Assembly: GCA_019614645.1 (NCBI GenBank)
Contig: JABWDB010000038.1
Coordinates: forward strand, 2,480,001 to 2,544,000
From: Stratiolaelaps scimitus
Taxonomy: Eukaryota > Arthropoda > Arachnida > Mesostigmata > Laelapidae
Length of the DNA stretch: 64,000 bases
Direction: 5' to 3'
In this document: in pieces, positions 1-11,105 of the stretch
Layout: every line of letters begins with the position of its first letter
Numbering within the stretch: the first letter of the stretch is position 1
Position numbers and translations under genes: made by a program
The notes under the pieces: model-generated
Told to the model about the DNA's origin: nothing
What the model saw: only the letters and a program-made list of their open reading frames with translations
The model's database searches: none

Positions 1-1985
1 CCATCGTCAAGAGCGTCGAACATCGGCAGATGAACTTTACAGCGAACAATTTCAAGAGTAGGACTGACCATATCGGTTCATGCAGTGCACAATAATAATA
101 ATAATAACAATTATTATTATTATTAAGGTTGAATTCCGTCTTGTGTATTAACGTGCCGAATGTTTGAGTAAACCGATAGTGTGAACCATACTTTTGCTAT
201 CAATAGAAATCATTTTACAAACTGATTCCACAATTTCACGTATGCTACTTAAAGTGATTTCTTCATGCGACTCTACCATGCTTTACCCTGTGAATGTTCC
301 TCAACATAGTTGCTATGGACTTCATTAAAATATACCACTCAATGGAAGTCCCCTTAAACGTGCTCAAAGTAAGAAACATAATACACATATGCCTTCAAGC
401 CACACAAATCAAGAATCTCACAGGACCGTTATAAAATCATCTGACATCCAACATTTAACGCAATATGCGATCATAATATGATAATTACAGTGCAGCGAAT
501 AAAAAATTATATACGTTCCGACCGTGCCGCTGTACCGTAGTGGTAATAATGGGCTGCATGATGTTGATGATGATTATTATTATCATCATCATTATTATTA
601 TTATTATTATATGCATTACTATGATATGATGATAGCTGTTTCCCACGTCAATTTGTAATACTGTTCTTCCTCTTCTCTTCATCTTCTGCTTTCTACTGCC
701 ACTACCACCCCGCATAGTAAATATACCATTTCCATTTTCAATGGTGATTCCGTCGCAGCGGCGGATGGTGTTCCGCTGATGGCTTGATGGGCTTATGATT
801 TTGACGGTGGTGCTAACGAGTGCGTAACAGAAGCGAAGCCAGCGGAAGCACTTTTGGTTTTGTTATCTATTATGTTCGTGTTTGTCATTGGATGGATGGA
901 TGGATGGATGGACGAAGGGAGAATGGAAGAAAGAAAGAAAGAAAGGAAGGGAAGGAGAAAAAGACGACATCATCATTTTGTTGACTTCGCACTGTTATCA
1001 TCATGTTTGTCATCATTTGTTGTTATATCATTATTATTATTATCCCAAACATATCAACATTTCGTGTGTCTGTGTGTGTCGTTATTGTTGTTATGACTGC
1101 TGCTATTACTGGCATTCTAATCATGATTGTAGTAAATTGTTGCCAAGGTCAATTTTAGAATAGAAACATAAATTGGGATCGCTTATTAGTTACTTTAGAA
1201 TCTTCCACCTCCGTTCTCCTGTGAATATCTCAGTTGAACTAGTATCAAAAACGGCTGTAATTCTTACTTATATTCACAGATAATGTACATACATCGTCTG
1301 ATGAATAGGGTAGAATTAGATGCTGGCAAAATGTTTTCATGCTGTTAAAGAACCAACACTCCCTATGTTATACAAATACACTGTTACTGGGGTTAGTCAA
1401 ATATTTGATGCTGCACCGGCTTCGGATTTCATCTTCGATTTTTGGCTTGATAGGTGAATGACCATGCTGGAAACATTTCTGGTGTACAATGGAAGCATAT
1501 TAATTACTGTTCGAGGAAAAGACGTACTTTTGAAATCACGTTTACAAAAGTCTCGTTTCAAAGTAAAGCTTTTATTCTATTGTGATCTCTGGAAATACTT
1601 TTTTTCCAGGGGAAGTTAGGGTTAGTGAGCGCGTGTAATCACAGGATTGTGTTGGAACTATTTAATATATAATCCTTTAACAGTGTAGAGATATGATATT
1701 ATAGATATGCTAATCCACTGAGAGTAAAACATTCTGAAGGCATCATGTGAATCTTCGTCTAGCTGAATTTTGCCATGTGTGAATTAATGGGTGGATGTAC
1801 TATTGCTCACTTTATACGGCTGCATTAGCTAACACAGTGAGGTGCCAACTTGTGAATTGAGGGTCAACCATCTATTTCATTCACGCATCCTAGCCGGAAT
1901 ATTTTCAGCGGCCAACACCGCCACCGCTGAGAATACTTAATTATCGGCAACTACAACTAAATATTCTAACCTTTTTTTGAACAAA
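1..1985. other. AT-rich noncoding stretch with microsatellites
   Basis: No convincing gene is seen. The stretch holds short simple repeats: an (AAT)n run facing an (ATT)n run at about 90-125, (ATT)/(CAT) tracts near 560-625, and a GGAT tetranucleotide tract near 889-913 followed by purine-rich GAAA repeats. The short open frames here are low-complexity translations of these tracts. Confidence 0.6.
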
Positions 1986-1993
1986 AAACTACG

Positions 1994-2117
1994 ATAAATT
2001 GAGCCTGGGTCTACTATCGCTAAGATAAATTTATATTTCAATGGAACATGTAATTTTCGCACCTATTTGACCATATAGTTAACTGATTTTATTTATTTAA
2101 ACCTAATGATGCTATTA
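1994..2117 (+). repeat. Solo terminal fragment of the inverted-repeat element
   Basis: About 124 bp closely match the outer left end of the inverted-repeat element that starts near 2741. They share the ACTATCGCTAAG block, the GACCATATAGTTAACTGA block and the CTAATGATGCTATTA end. Both copies also share the preceding ATAAAT-GAGCC sequence, so the true element edge lies near 1994 and 2741. This appears to be one broken terminus of a second copy in the same orientation. Confidence 0.7.
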
Positions 2118-2740
2118 TGTTAATGAGTAATAATAATAATAATTGCTAGTGCAAATGAACAAACCAGCATCCTTCCTTTCTTTGCTTATTCTACTCGCAT
2201 TTCGAAGTATGGTTCGAGGCAGAATTTAAGTCATTCCATGAATTCTAAACATAGCCCTCCCCTATGGTGTTATTACTGTTTATTTTTCTTCAAAAAAGGT
2301 TAAAATGTTTAATTGTCGTTGTCGACAATTAAATATTCTTGGCGATGGAGGTGGTCGCAGTTTAAGATGTTCGAGCTAGGAGGGCGACGAAGAAGTCTAC
2401 GCCGTTGTGTTACAACAGCCCCTATCGCCGTTCTTTATTTAGCCTATTGGAGGCGGAAAACCTCCTTAATAGAGAAACTTCATAATAACAATAATAGTAA
2501 TATGCTTATTATTTATCTACTCTGCCTCCTTATCATAACTGAAAGGAATTATAATAAACTTATTTATTTTATCAGTTTGCCCTGTATTATGCTGCCCGTT
2601 CTAAATGAATAGGGTAATTGATTGCAAGTCACACAAGTTTCACCATGAGTCGCATCTTGTCAGCATCCAAAAACCTTCTCAATGTTTATTTCGGTTCTTA
2701 ATCGCTTTGCCTATCCGTTTTGAATAAGAACTCAGTGACC

Positions 2741-3995
2741 ATAAATCGAGCCCGAGGTCAACTATCGCTAAGGTACATTTATATTTGAGTGGAACCTGTA
2801 ATGTTTGCACGTGTTTGACCATATAGTTAACTGATTTTATTTAACTGAGCCTAATGATGCTATTAATTAGCTCAAATAGATACTCATCAGATAGGAGTGC
2901 ACATATCTTGAAAGACACTTGGGATACGAATACATTTACTTATCGAAGTATAATATTAATTAGTACATATGTGAAATAGAGTAAAGTAAGGAAGGCATTC
3001 TACACTTCGAGTCTAGGTACATCTTTGTTTAACCGCATTTCTTATATAACTCCGTAAAGGAAATATCCTTTGAGGCCTGTCAATTCAGTTCGCCTATGTT
3101 GAGTCAAACGGTGCAATAATAATAATAATAGTATACGAAAAAGTACCCATCTGTAAGAAGAGTGGCCAGAATGGGACGTGGCGTAACGTAGTACGCGTAG
3201 GTAGAATGTACCATGCATGTGCACGCACGTGGAGACATGGGGGGGGACGCGTTCTCTCTCTCTCTCGAAGCGGTTGACGAGGTTGCGTAGAGCCGAATAA
3301 TACACTTCGGGTCGTCAGGCAGCGAGTAGGCACCAAAGACACGTGAATGGGTTCGTCACCACCAAAATAAATGACAATCAACTCCAAGTCAACCTACGTC
3401 CTCACTTGCAATGCCCGACAGCCCTGGCCATCTCTGAGAGCTCAGAAGTGGGGTTCGAATCCACGCCCTCTTCCGAGGAACAGAGAGAGAGCGCGTTCCC
3501 CCCCCCGCCATGTCTCCACGTGCGTGCACATGCATGGTACATTCTACCTACGCGTGCTACGTTACGCCACGTCCCATTCTGGCCACTCTTCTTACAGATG
3601 GGTACTTTTTTCGTATACTATTATTATTATTATTGCACCGTTTGACTCAACATAGGCGAACTGAATTGACAGGCCTCAAAGGATATTTCCTTTACGGAGT
3701 TATATAAGAAATGTGGTTAAACAAAGATGTACCTAGACTCGAAGTGTAGAATGCCTTCCTTACTTTATTCTATTTCACATATCTACTAATTAATATTATA
3801 CTTCTATAAGTAAATGTATTTGTATCCCAAGTGTCTTTCAAGATATGTGCACTGCTTTCTGATGAGTATCTATTTGAGCTAATTAATAGCATCATTAGGC
3901 TCAGTTAAATAAGATCAGTTAACTATATGGTCAAACACGTGCAAACATTACATGTTCCACTCAAATATAAATGTACCTTAGCGATAGTAGACCGG
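2741..3995. mobile_element. Foldback-like element with ~500-bp inverted arms
   Basis: The left arm (about 2762-3268) and right arm (about 3478-3993) are near-perfect reverse complements, with a spacer of roughly 210 bp. Matching landmarks in opposite orientation include the CGCTAAGGTACATTTATA outer block, the CGGAGTTATATAAGAAATG block, an (AAT)n tract, and the CATGCATGTGCACGCACGTG block. Purine or pyrimidine runs flank the spacer. No transposase is visible inside. The right arm stops where Ty3/gypsy-derived sequence begins. A nonautonomous foldback or long-TIR element is the simplest reading. An inverted duplication of one longer repeat is the alternative. Confidence 0.7.
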
Positions 3996-4497
3996 CGGGT
4001 CCTCGTCGGGGTCCTGGGCTAGCGGCCTGCTCGACGATCGCGGGCACCGCCTCCGTTGTCGTCGCACCGTTCGCCCTGCCCGGCAGCGTTGTACACCCGA
4101 GGCCATCCTCCCCCAGGGCACCGTCGAAACTTTCCTCACCTTCTTCGGAGGGGCCAGTCGTTGTCATTAGGTCACTACCCAATTCCCTAACGTTAGTTGA
4201 CGACACCTCGTCGCACGCTACTTTATACAAGCGTAGCTGCGAGCAATGAGCGGTGACGTCTGGTTGCCTACCATTTCCGTGAGTCGGTAGGTGTCATGCG
4301 GGAAAATCTCTGTGACCACCATTGGTCCTCTGAACTTCGGCTGCAATTTCGTGGGAGCTCCCGTCGCTATCGACGCTCTACGAACCACCACCACGTCACC
4401 CACCCTATGACGCTCTCGATGCGGCCGTCGTCGCCGGTCGTAGTTTCCCTTGTAGTCTGCTTGCGCGCTCTGGTCTTGGACCTCCTGGGATGGTTGC
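3996..4497 (-). pseudogene. Ty3/gypsy-like integrase C-terminal fragment
   Basis: The minus strand encodes a recognisable integrase C-terminal region. It starts with a YDRRRR basic stretch, then HRVGDVVVVRR (the usual V-G-D-x-V-x-V-R block) and KFRGPMVVTE, a GPY/F-type motif, then HDTYRLTEM. Just past this, the SQLRLYK-type end of the domain lies in another frame, so there is a frameshift around 4230. The following frame, about 80 codons, is an acidic and Gly/Pro-rich tail. No protease, reverse transcriptase or catalytic integrase core is present. The piece is bounded by repeat sequence on both sides. It is a dead fragment. Its GC content is clearly higher than that of its surroundings. Confidence 0.75.
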
Positions 4498-4502
4498 CAC
4501 AC

Positions 4503-4795
4503 AAGAAGAGTGGCCAGAATGGGACGTGGCGTAACGTAGCACGCGTAGGTAGAATGTACCATGCATGTGCACGCACGTGGAGACATGGGGGGGACGCGTT
4601 CTCTCTCTCTCGAAGAGCTTGACGAGGTTGCGTAGAGCCGAATAATACACTTCGGGTCGTCAGGCAGCGAGTAGGCACCAAAGACGCGTGAATGGGCCCG
4701 CCACCACCAAAATAAATGATAAGTGTTCAATCAACTCCAAGTCAACCTACGTCCTCACTTGCAATCTCCGACAGCCCTGGCCATCTCTGACACAT
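4503..4795. repeat. Second copy of inner unit of the foldback element
   Basis: About 285 bp repeat positions 3155-3440 in the same orientation with few differences: AGAAGAGTGGCCAGAATGGG at one end, the CT-rich tract in the middle, and CCTGGCCATCTCTGA at the other end. It lies directly upstream, in minus-strand reading, of the gypsy integrase fragment. The unit could therefore be part of an LTR or of an untranslated region that the foldback element captured. The termini diverge immediately after TCTCTGA in the two copies, which marks a repeat boundary. Confidence 0.65.
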
Positions 4796-5190
4796 CAATG
4801 CGCAATATTTATTGCATGTTAGTTAAACGTGTTATTAAATTAAACCGGACCATAATGTTATAAGATTGTACCATATAGCTGTCGTGCTCATTTTCAGAGA
4901 GTACAAAATAGGCTTTTGTAGTTGATGAACACGTCCATACATCAGGTCTCTCACCAAATGCCCCGTCAGCTCGCGTTTTCGAGAAATGATATTAACGGTT
5001 GTGCCCGAAAATCTGCACAACAGAACCATACCTGAAAAGGGATTTTACGCTTCCGGAAAAATATAGTTTTATAGCAAGAGCAGGGAAATTTTACGACTTA
5101 AAATATAGATACATGTTTATAGAGCGAAATCGAGAACTCGAGCCAATGTGAACAAACGTTATCATACATGTGGGGCTGGTTCACATTCAC
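4796..5190. other. Noncoding stretch, nothing recognised
   Basis: AT-rich sequence with no repeat copy or conserved reading frame that I can support. If the candidate exon ending at 5191 is real, this would be the start of its downstream intron. Confidence 0.4.
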
Positions 5191-5355
5191 CTCAAAAGTG
5201 GGCATATTAGGACGAAAATTTGTCTTATTGAGTGGCGTCTTTCCGTTATTGGTTATGTTCGCTAATAACATTGAAAGATCTGCTTGTATGGCCAATAGAG
5301 TCCACAGACTTGTTGCAGCCAGGCAAAAGAGCAATGTGACCCAGGATGTTGTCAT
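5191..5355 (-). CDS. Candidate first coding exon with signal peptide
   Basis: An ATG at 5355 on the minus strand opens a 55-codon segment. It starts MTTSWVTLLFCLAATSLWTL, which is a plausible signal peptide with a hydrophobic core and an AIQA-type cleavage region. The segment ends at a possible donor (TTTGAG followed by GTGAAT) at 5191. The next residues carry N-x-T/S sequons (NIT, NKT), which suits a secreted product. I found no downstream exon and recognise no family, so this could be chance. The hydrophobic N-terminus is the only real argument. Confidence 0.2.
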
Positions 5356-5692
5356 TGCACCAACTGAAGATAACGTTCAAATGCTATGGAACGATTAGCT
5401 GTGCATTAATTAATTCACCAGCAGATACCGAGATGAAATATTATAACGGAGAAGAATAATGGAAGTACAAAAGGAAAATAAGGCGGGGACTCACTGAATA
5501 TGTGCATGCCAGCTTCAATATCTGCTACCGGTTTTGAATTACTGTATGCTGACATTCGCTGGTTTTTCATCAATTTCCGAGGGTTGTTGTTGTTGTGTAT
5601 ACGTGAGAGTTGATACTCATTTGGAAGTGGTTACGGTTTGCTGTTACGACAGCGCGCGTTGTTGTTAGTGTCACGGTCCAAGCCAACTTTAG

Positions 5693-5788
5693 ACCTCCAA
5701 GATTATGCTTCGTTAGATTGGTGGGGTTCTGTTGAATCAGAAGATAACTACGGAACTCCTGAACCAGAAAATAATCACGATGTGTCTG
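5693..5788 (+). CDS. Candidate internal exon, family unknown
   Basis: A 96-bp segment lies between an acceptor-like ACTTTAG and a donor-like CTG-GTAGGC, with matching phases at both ends. It reads LQDYASLDWWGSVESEDN then GTPEPEN, an acidic, tryptophan-containing, non-repetitive sequence that does not look like translated noise. I cannot name the family. No neighbouring exon was found, and a retrotransposon relic begins within 100 bp downstream, so it may be an isolated or dead exon. Confidence 0.25.
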
Positions 5789-5859
5789 GTAGGCATATAA
5801 TTGTATGGTCAAGTGATAGCTTTCCATTTTGGTTTAGCTGATTTTCATCTGTTCCCCAT

Positions 5860-6960
5860 AATGTCAAACAACCCCAACGATTACCCCAGTTTGGCAGGAT
5901 TTTATCCCAAAAGAAAGCGCTGGCCTAAAGACCTATTACGAAACCTTAAGATGCATGCCAAGTAGCATCCAACATCGTCAAAATCCTACCCAGAGTGGGA
6001 GGTGCCTCCGAGCGCAACAGGCGCCTATTGGCCTACGTGAGCGAATCTATGGCTACGTACGCTGCCTCAGTGTGAGCCGACATGGCACTTCGAATCAGGT
6101 GCAATAGGAAGCTCTCTGGGGATGCACAAAGGCCACTGGTGATTCGAACGTGCCGGGCATACAGGACCATACACATAGAAGCCCTCCTGGTTCTGTCCAC
6201 AATGCTCCCATGGGACCTTCTGGCAACCGAGAGAGGAGACCTATTTGGATGACGACTTGCATCTAACGAGACCTAGAAACGCCGCGTTGAACCGCGAGAG
6301 AAGAATGGACTCAGGACCATCCACCACATAAGTTGAACGCCGCCTGGACCAAACACATAATTCCGGATCTCCTGCGCTGGTATGATTGTAAAGATGGACA
6401 AACTAAGCTACTGGATGGCACCAGTACTTACCGGCCACGACCAGTTTTAAAAATACTTGCATCGCATAGGGAAGGCCCTCTCGGATATCTGTGTTTTGTA
6501 TACCTCCGGAGCTGTAGACGACTTTGTACACACGCTGTATGAATGTTCCTCTCTGCAGGTGGAGAGGATGACGGGTCCGGGCTATCGAGCCTTCCCTGCA
6601 CCCTGGTGAGTATCATGCTCCTCTCCTTGGAGAACCGGGCTACGGTCGCTGCTTGGGTAGATAGAATAATTAAGAAGGACAAGTTGGAGAAAGTTAGGCA
6701 AAGATCATTTAACTACTCGGGACAGAATCATCAGATTGCAGAGTCTGGGAGGAAAGGGTGAGGAGCGGTTCGGCTCTGAATATGACGCCCCAGCCAGTAA
6801 CCAACAGTATAAGTAATGCTATACGTTTTCGGAGCCTTCTAGGGAAGGGAGGAGGTATGCGGGTTTAGTGCGGTTGGTGAGTCCCACACTAGTGTTGTTG
6901 TGAACCCCCCAACACGTGTGTGCATCATGCATTCCCATAATCCCCCAAAAAAAATATTAT
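5860..6960 (+). pseudogene. Decayed R1-like non-LTR retrotransposon, 3' end
   Basis: Broken frames on the plus strand follow the order expected for the C-terminal part of a non-LTR reverse transcriptase of the R1/jockey superfamily. There is a thumb-like segment (NIVKILPRVGG, then RRLLAYVSESMATYAASV), a segment resembling TCRAYRTIHIEALLVLSTML, and a decayed cysteine-containing tail before about 6660. Several stops and frameshifts interrupt it. A noncoding tail (about 6830-6950, GCGGGTTTAGTG to an A-run) follows and closely matches a second tail at 58405-58530, which supports its being the element's 3' untranslated end. The element cannot be functional. Confidence 0.7.
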
Positions 6961-7749
6961 GAGACCTACTGTGACCTTAGGCAGGTATGGATTCTCTCGT
7001 ATATATTTCGTGCCGTAGTACCATCCAGGAAAAGAGACAACTACCATATAAAATTCGCATATTTAGTTATTTAGTTCTGAAGCTGACGACGTAGAATGTA
7101 AACAAACATGGTGGATGTGGAAAGGTTATTTGAGCGTGGGAGAGGGGAAATTTGCGTGTATCTTACGTAAATTTGATTTGCGTCTGTGTGGAAAAGCGTG
7201 TACGTTTGTGTAGAAAATGTGGTGGATGGTGGAGGGTCTGCGCTACCTGCACGCAAGGCGTGTGTCTAGTGCAGACAACGTGGCAAACCGAAGGTACCAC
7301 ACGTCTGTGGTGGGTCCAAAAACGACGACGAAGGGGGGGGGGGGGAGGTGGGTGAGATGTCCCCAGTGCGTAGAACTGATGGACCATATAAGGGGAAGAG
7401 CTACACGGAGAGTAGCACAAAGAATGTTTGTAATCCTTTTTTAGTCTAATTGACAGCATCGGTCGAGCAATGTGTTCCAGTTTTCAGGTTCTAATAGTAG
7501 TTCACTGTGTAGTTTTAAGAAGTCAGGGCCTGTACAGAGGAAACGTCCAACATGGGTAGCCTTTTATTTTACCTGCAGAAATTTAGTCTGTGCTAACATT
7601 TGTTTACAGTCCTGTCACATCGAGTGCGCGCGCATACGCTAAATTATCTTCTCCCGCCCGCCACATCTCCCCCCGTTTTCCCCAATAAATCGTCTTCTTC
7701 ACATCCGCCATATTTAATATATTTGCATTCTGCATCATCTGCTCCCATG
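6961..7749. other. Noncoding stretch with poly-G tract
   Basis: No gene supported. A run of about 12 G lies at 7336-7347 within GC-rich sequence. Overlapping short open frames on both strands here look like composition effects. Confidence 0.45.
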
Positions 7750-7849
7750 GTAAAGGTAAAAGGTAAAGCTTTATTGGTTTATTAAAGGAGCTGCAATTTT
7801 ACAATGCTTAAGCTCTCTTATATGTCACGCAGCGGGGCTCGAACCTGCG
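7750..7849 (-). mobile_element. SINE family 1 copy (tRNA-derived)
   Basis: Read on the minus strand, it starts with a pol III B-box-like GGTTCGAGCCC. A body with TAAGAGAGCTTAAGCATTG and CTTTAATAAACCAATAAAGC follows, and a TTTACC-type repeated tail ends it. The same body recurs at 15215, 32637, 39972, 40445 and 54216. The fuller head at 54794-54905 also carries an A-box-like part, so the family is tRNA-derived. This copy is one of the best preserved. Confidence 0.8.
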
Positions 7850-8377
7850 AATTTTATTTACTAGTAGAGTACGTTGAAGCCATCATATTTTCTACCTTCC
7901 AAGGGAGCCACTTTGTTAGAAACAAAATATTTAACATCCTATATTAGCTCACATCAAATCTCATATGTCGTTGTCGGTTAACATCTCTAACGTCGCGCTC
8001 ATCATGCCTAAGCAACTTGCAGCAACACGTCATACTTTAAATCAAGATATATACGAACTCCGAGCACATACGACGGTCAGTCAGCAATTCGTTTCCTGGC
8101 GGATAGAGGCAGACCTGATTCGATGCCCCCTCGAGATGGCAATGCTCTTATTCCAGAAAGCACAGAAGTGCAAGAACTGTCGCGGGTATTACATATTTGT
8201 CAAAACAATTATATATTACTATAATTCAGAACTTCCGTTCACCTTTGGTATACAGCACCTTACCTTACCCTACTTGCATGTTCGTGGCGACTATATCAGT
8301 GAAAGATTGTCGCTAATGATCAATGATTAGATGTGCATCGGATCGTGGATTATCTAGAAGAGCTGTGTTTGTTGAGT
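7850..8377. other. Unassigned stretch with one 121-codon frame
   Basis: A plus-strand frame from 7965 to 8330 is open for 121 codons, but it has no signal peptide, recognisable motif or splice context. I regard it as unsupported. Otherwise nothing is seen. Confidence 0.35.
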
Positions 8378-9995
8378 TTTTTTTTATTTAGTTCCATTTA
8401 ACTACAATTGGTCTCAACTCAAAGACCACTGACACATAATAAGAAATTTAATCAATAAGCATTCATCGACACACATCTACTGCCCTGCGGACATTTGTGT
8501 CTCAAATTCTTACATATGTCTAATACATGGATGACATCATCATAGACTTTACACATCTCACATAAGGCATCTGTCAGTGTTTTTATGTGCAATAGCGTAC
8601 TATTAGTTTGAGCCTTTCCACATCTTAGTCTGTAAACCGTCACCACCATTCTTCGAAGGGCACTGACGTAAAGCGCCCGTTTCTGCACACTCCCACACCC
8701 CATACGGGCACGTTTGGGTTGCACCAACTTTGTCCTATTTCTCGCCACCCATAAGTTGTTGAAGTAGTTCTTCACCCATTTCTTGGCCGAGACAACTGTG
8801 TTGGGTACAGCTCTTGCACGTGCGGTTTCCTGCATTCCTTCTTTGGCCAGGGTGTCCGCACGTTAATTTCCTCTAATTTCCACATACTCTGGGATCCACT
8901 GAAGTAATTCAGACCGTTTGATGAACCCCAGACATAATACAATTGCATGGGTCATGTGTGAGTGAGGGCTAGCGGGGTTAACTGACCAAATCGTGTCCAG
9001 AGCAGCTTGTGAATCTCACAGAATCACGACGGGTCTGTCAGCCGGATGGCAGATTTCACTTAGCAGCGCTTCATGGATGGCAACTAATTCCGCCGCAGTC
9101 GAACTCTTGCAGTTGCTAATGCCCATCTTTGAGCAAAAGGTAAACGCCAGCTCCTGCGTGCAGAGCACCTAGGGATCCATCGGTGAAATAGACCAAGTAC
9201 GACCCATCAGCTAATGGCCAGAGATGACTCTCTGTGAGAGATTTGAGAACCATGGCATCCTGCTCCTTCTTCCTTGTCACTTCGGGTATTGTTGTCCTCA
9301 TCGTCAGATCTATGTCCGTGATGCCCATCACTGGGCTCTCAGGAACTTGAAGGCCTTCGCATGCCACCGGTGTCTGGTTGAGGGCTTCGGCCGCTGCTGT
9401 TTCAGGCATTTCAGTTAAAGGAACCTCAATAAGTGAGTGCCTGCACCTATTATAATAAGCCGAAGTAGATGATGCCTTAGCACGAAGTCCCTTAGCATAT
9501 CAGACGGCATTATTCCACATTCATCCAGACCAGAGTCATTAGCACTCATGCTCAAGAGACCTACGGCTGTTCTACCACATCGGGCCATACACGACTCTAA
9601 TCTCCTGAGCTCAGTACTTGTCAACTTTCTCATAAATTCCAGACTGTAGTCAATCTTCGTGCATAAGAGGGGCTTCATTGTGCACATGGCAACTCTAGGT
9701 GACACCCCCCATGTGACTCCGCAAATGCTTCCCAGTAGGTTATTCACCCTAGCCACATGCGCGTCAATCACTTCAACGACACCATTTCATTTCCCGTCAT
9801 CCTGAAGCAGGACACCGAGAAACTTCGTGCGGCGGACTTGCTCTATTGCGACACATTGAGCAGCTATATTGAGTTGCTGCCCTTTCTTCCTGCAGAACAA
9901 CATGCATTTGGTGTTGTTTGGTTCAATCTTGAGACACAGATCACTCAGTATTGTATAATAACTCCTATCATAGGCACTATGAATAGGAAATATGG
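8378..9995 (-). pseudogene. Decayed non-LTR element with RNase H domain
   Basis: Reading down the minus strand, the order is as follows. An RT palm end is seen near 9930-9790 (LKIEPNNTKCMLF, then RRTKFLGVLL). An RT thumb or connection region follows (9771-9415, with VSPRVAMCTMKPLL and RLESCMARCGRTAVG). Next is an RNase H domain from about 9210 with YLVYFTDGSLGALHAGAG, where the Asp of FTDGS is the first catalytic residue. Its last part is near 8870, a WIPEYVEIREN-type segment broken by a stop. The C-terminal tail (8835-8452) holds CEMC followed by His and Cys. A T-rich run at 8378-8392 would be the poly(A) tail. Stops at about 9790 and 8865 kill it. The RNase H points to an I/R1/LOA-like group. 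Confidence 0.8.
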
Positions 9996-10914
9996 ATGAT
10001 TGCTGAGTTTAATGCGAAGGCGTTCTTGAAATATTCAGAAATTGTACGGGCATGATTACCATAACATGCTCTAAGTCGGGATCTGGATGATGCGAACATT
10101 CTCACAATCTCTCTCACTTAACACATCTGGTCTTAACCTTAACCTGGTGGAAAAAGGTTTGATAGCATATATAGCAGAAAGACCACAGTCCCCTATACAT
10201 ATTTTCTTCATACGCATATTTCAGTACCTCTATCATTCGCATGCGAGTTCTATAGTCGACTCAAACGTCACTATCGCAGAGATTGTTTGAGCGCACTAAG
10301 GTAATGCCGTTTGTTAACAAGAAAACGGTAACGTTAGTATTTATACATGTATAGAAAGCTGGCTGAAGTGCGGTCTGATGTTCATCCGGTCACGCGAAGG
10401 AAAATTCGAAATGAATAGCTAGACAGAGCGAGGTCGAAAAGAAAAAAACGGCAGAGAGAGAGACAGAGATATATATATGTAATTGAAACCACTAGGCGGA
10501 GCGCACCATGCACAAGATGGGGAAGATAGGAAGTACAAGCAATTCAGCCGAAGGACGAAACGTTTTGAGTCAGACACCACAGATGAGCTGATGAGGATCA
10601 CGCAAAAGCAACAGTCCAAACTACGCATGAAGTTTGCTACAGAAGAAGGTGTAACGGGCGACACTGAAGGAGTCATATAGAAGACGAGACGACATTCAGT
10701 CAATCCAGCCAGTCAGACAGCTAAGCTTTACGTTTAAATTGCTTGGGATGGACTCGAGTTATATTTAACTGTTTCACATGTACCAAGCCAAGTTCCGCTA
10801 TCAAACAGAGGATATATATAAATTGCTGTATGGCCTACACTTCGTTATTGATATAATTCCATTGGTTTACTTGTACGTCAAGTTAGGTTTGGTCACACTA
10901 GGTCGTCTTACGAG
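9996..10914. other. Noncoding stretch with one short unassigned frame
   Basis: A charged 65-codon plus-strand frame (10483-10680) is rich in Lys, Arg, Glu and Gln and starts with ATG. It has no motif or splice context I can name, so it is not called a gene. A GA-rich tract lies at about 10454-10475. Confidence 0.4.
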
Positions 10915-11105
10915 TCGAGCCCGGTGGCGTGATGCATTCGTGTGCGCCTCGCAATCGGAGGAGACACGTAGGTGCACGGGTTCGATCCCCACCGCTGCAC
11001 ATGTGCATTTAAAGGGGTCCGTCTTACGAAGCAATGCGAAAGCGGTACCGTGGACGTCAAATGTTGGCTGAGAGTTAGCCCGAAAAAGTTTAGTTTAGGT
11101 CGTAT
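10915..11105 (+). mobile_element. SINE family 2 copy (tRNA-derived)
   Basis: The head carries an A-box-like GGTGGCGTGATGC near 10923 and a B-box-like GGGTTCGATCCCC near 10979, at tRNA-like spacing. The body then has CATTTAAAGGGGTCCGTCTT and ends with GAGAGTTAGCCCGAAAAAG and TTTAGTTTAGG. Related copies lie at 19004 (minus), 40490 (plus) and 55494 (minus). The family differs from SINE family 1 in both body and tail. Confidence 0.75.

Noticed and set aside
3455..3475. tRNA gene suggested by GGGTTCGAATCCACGCC
   Set aside because: Only a T-arm-like part is present; no A-box, anticodon stem or acceptor pairing could be found around it.
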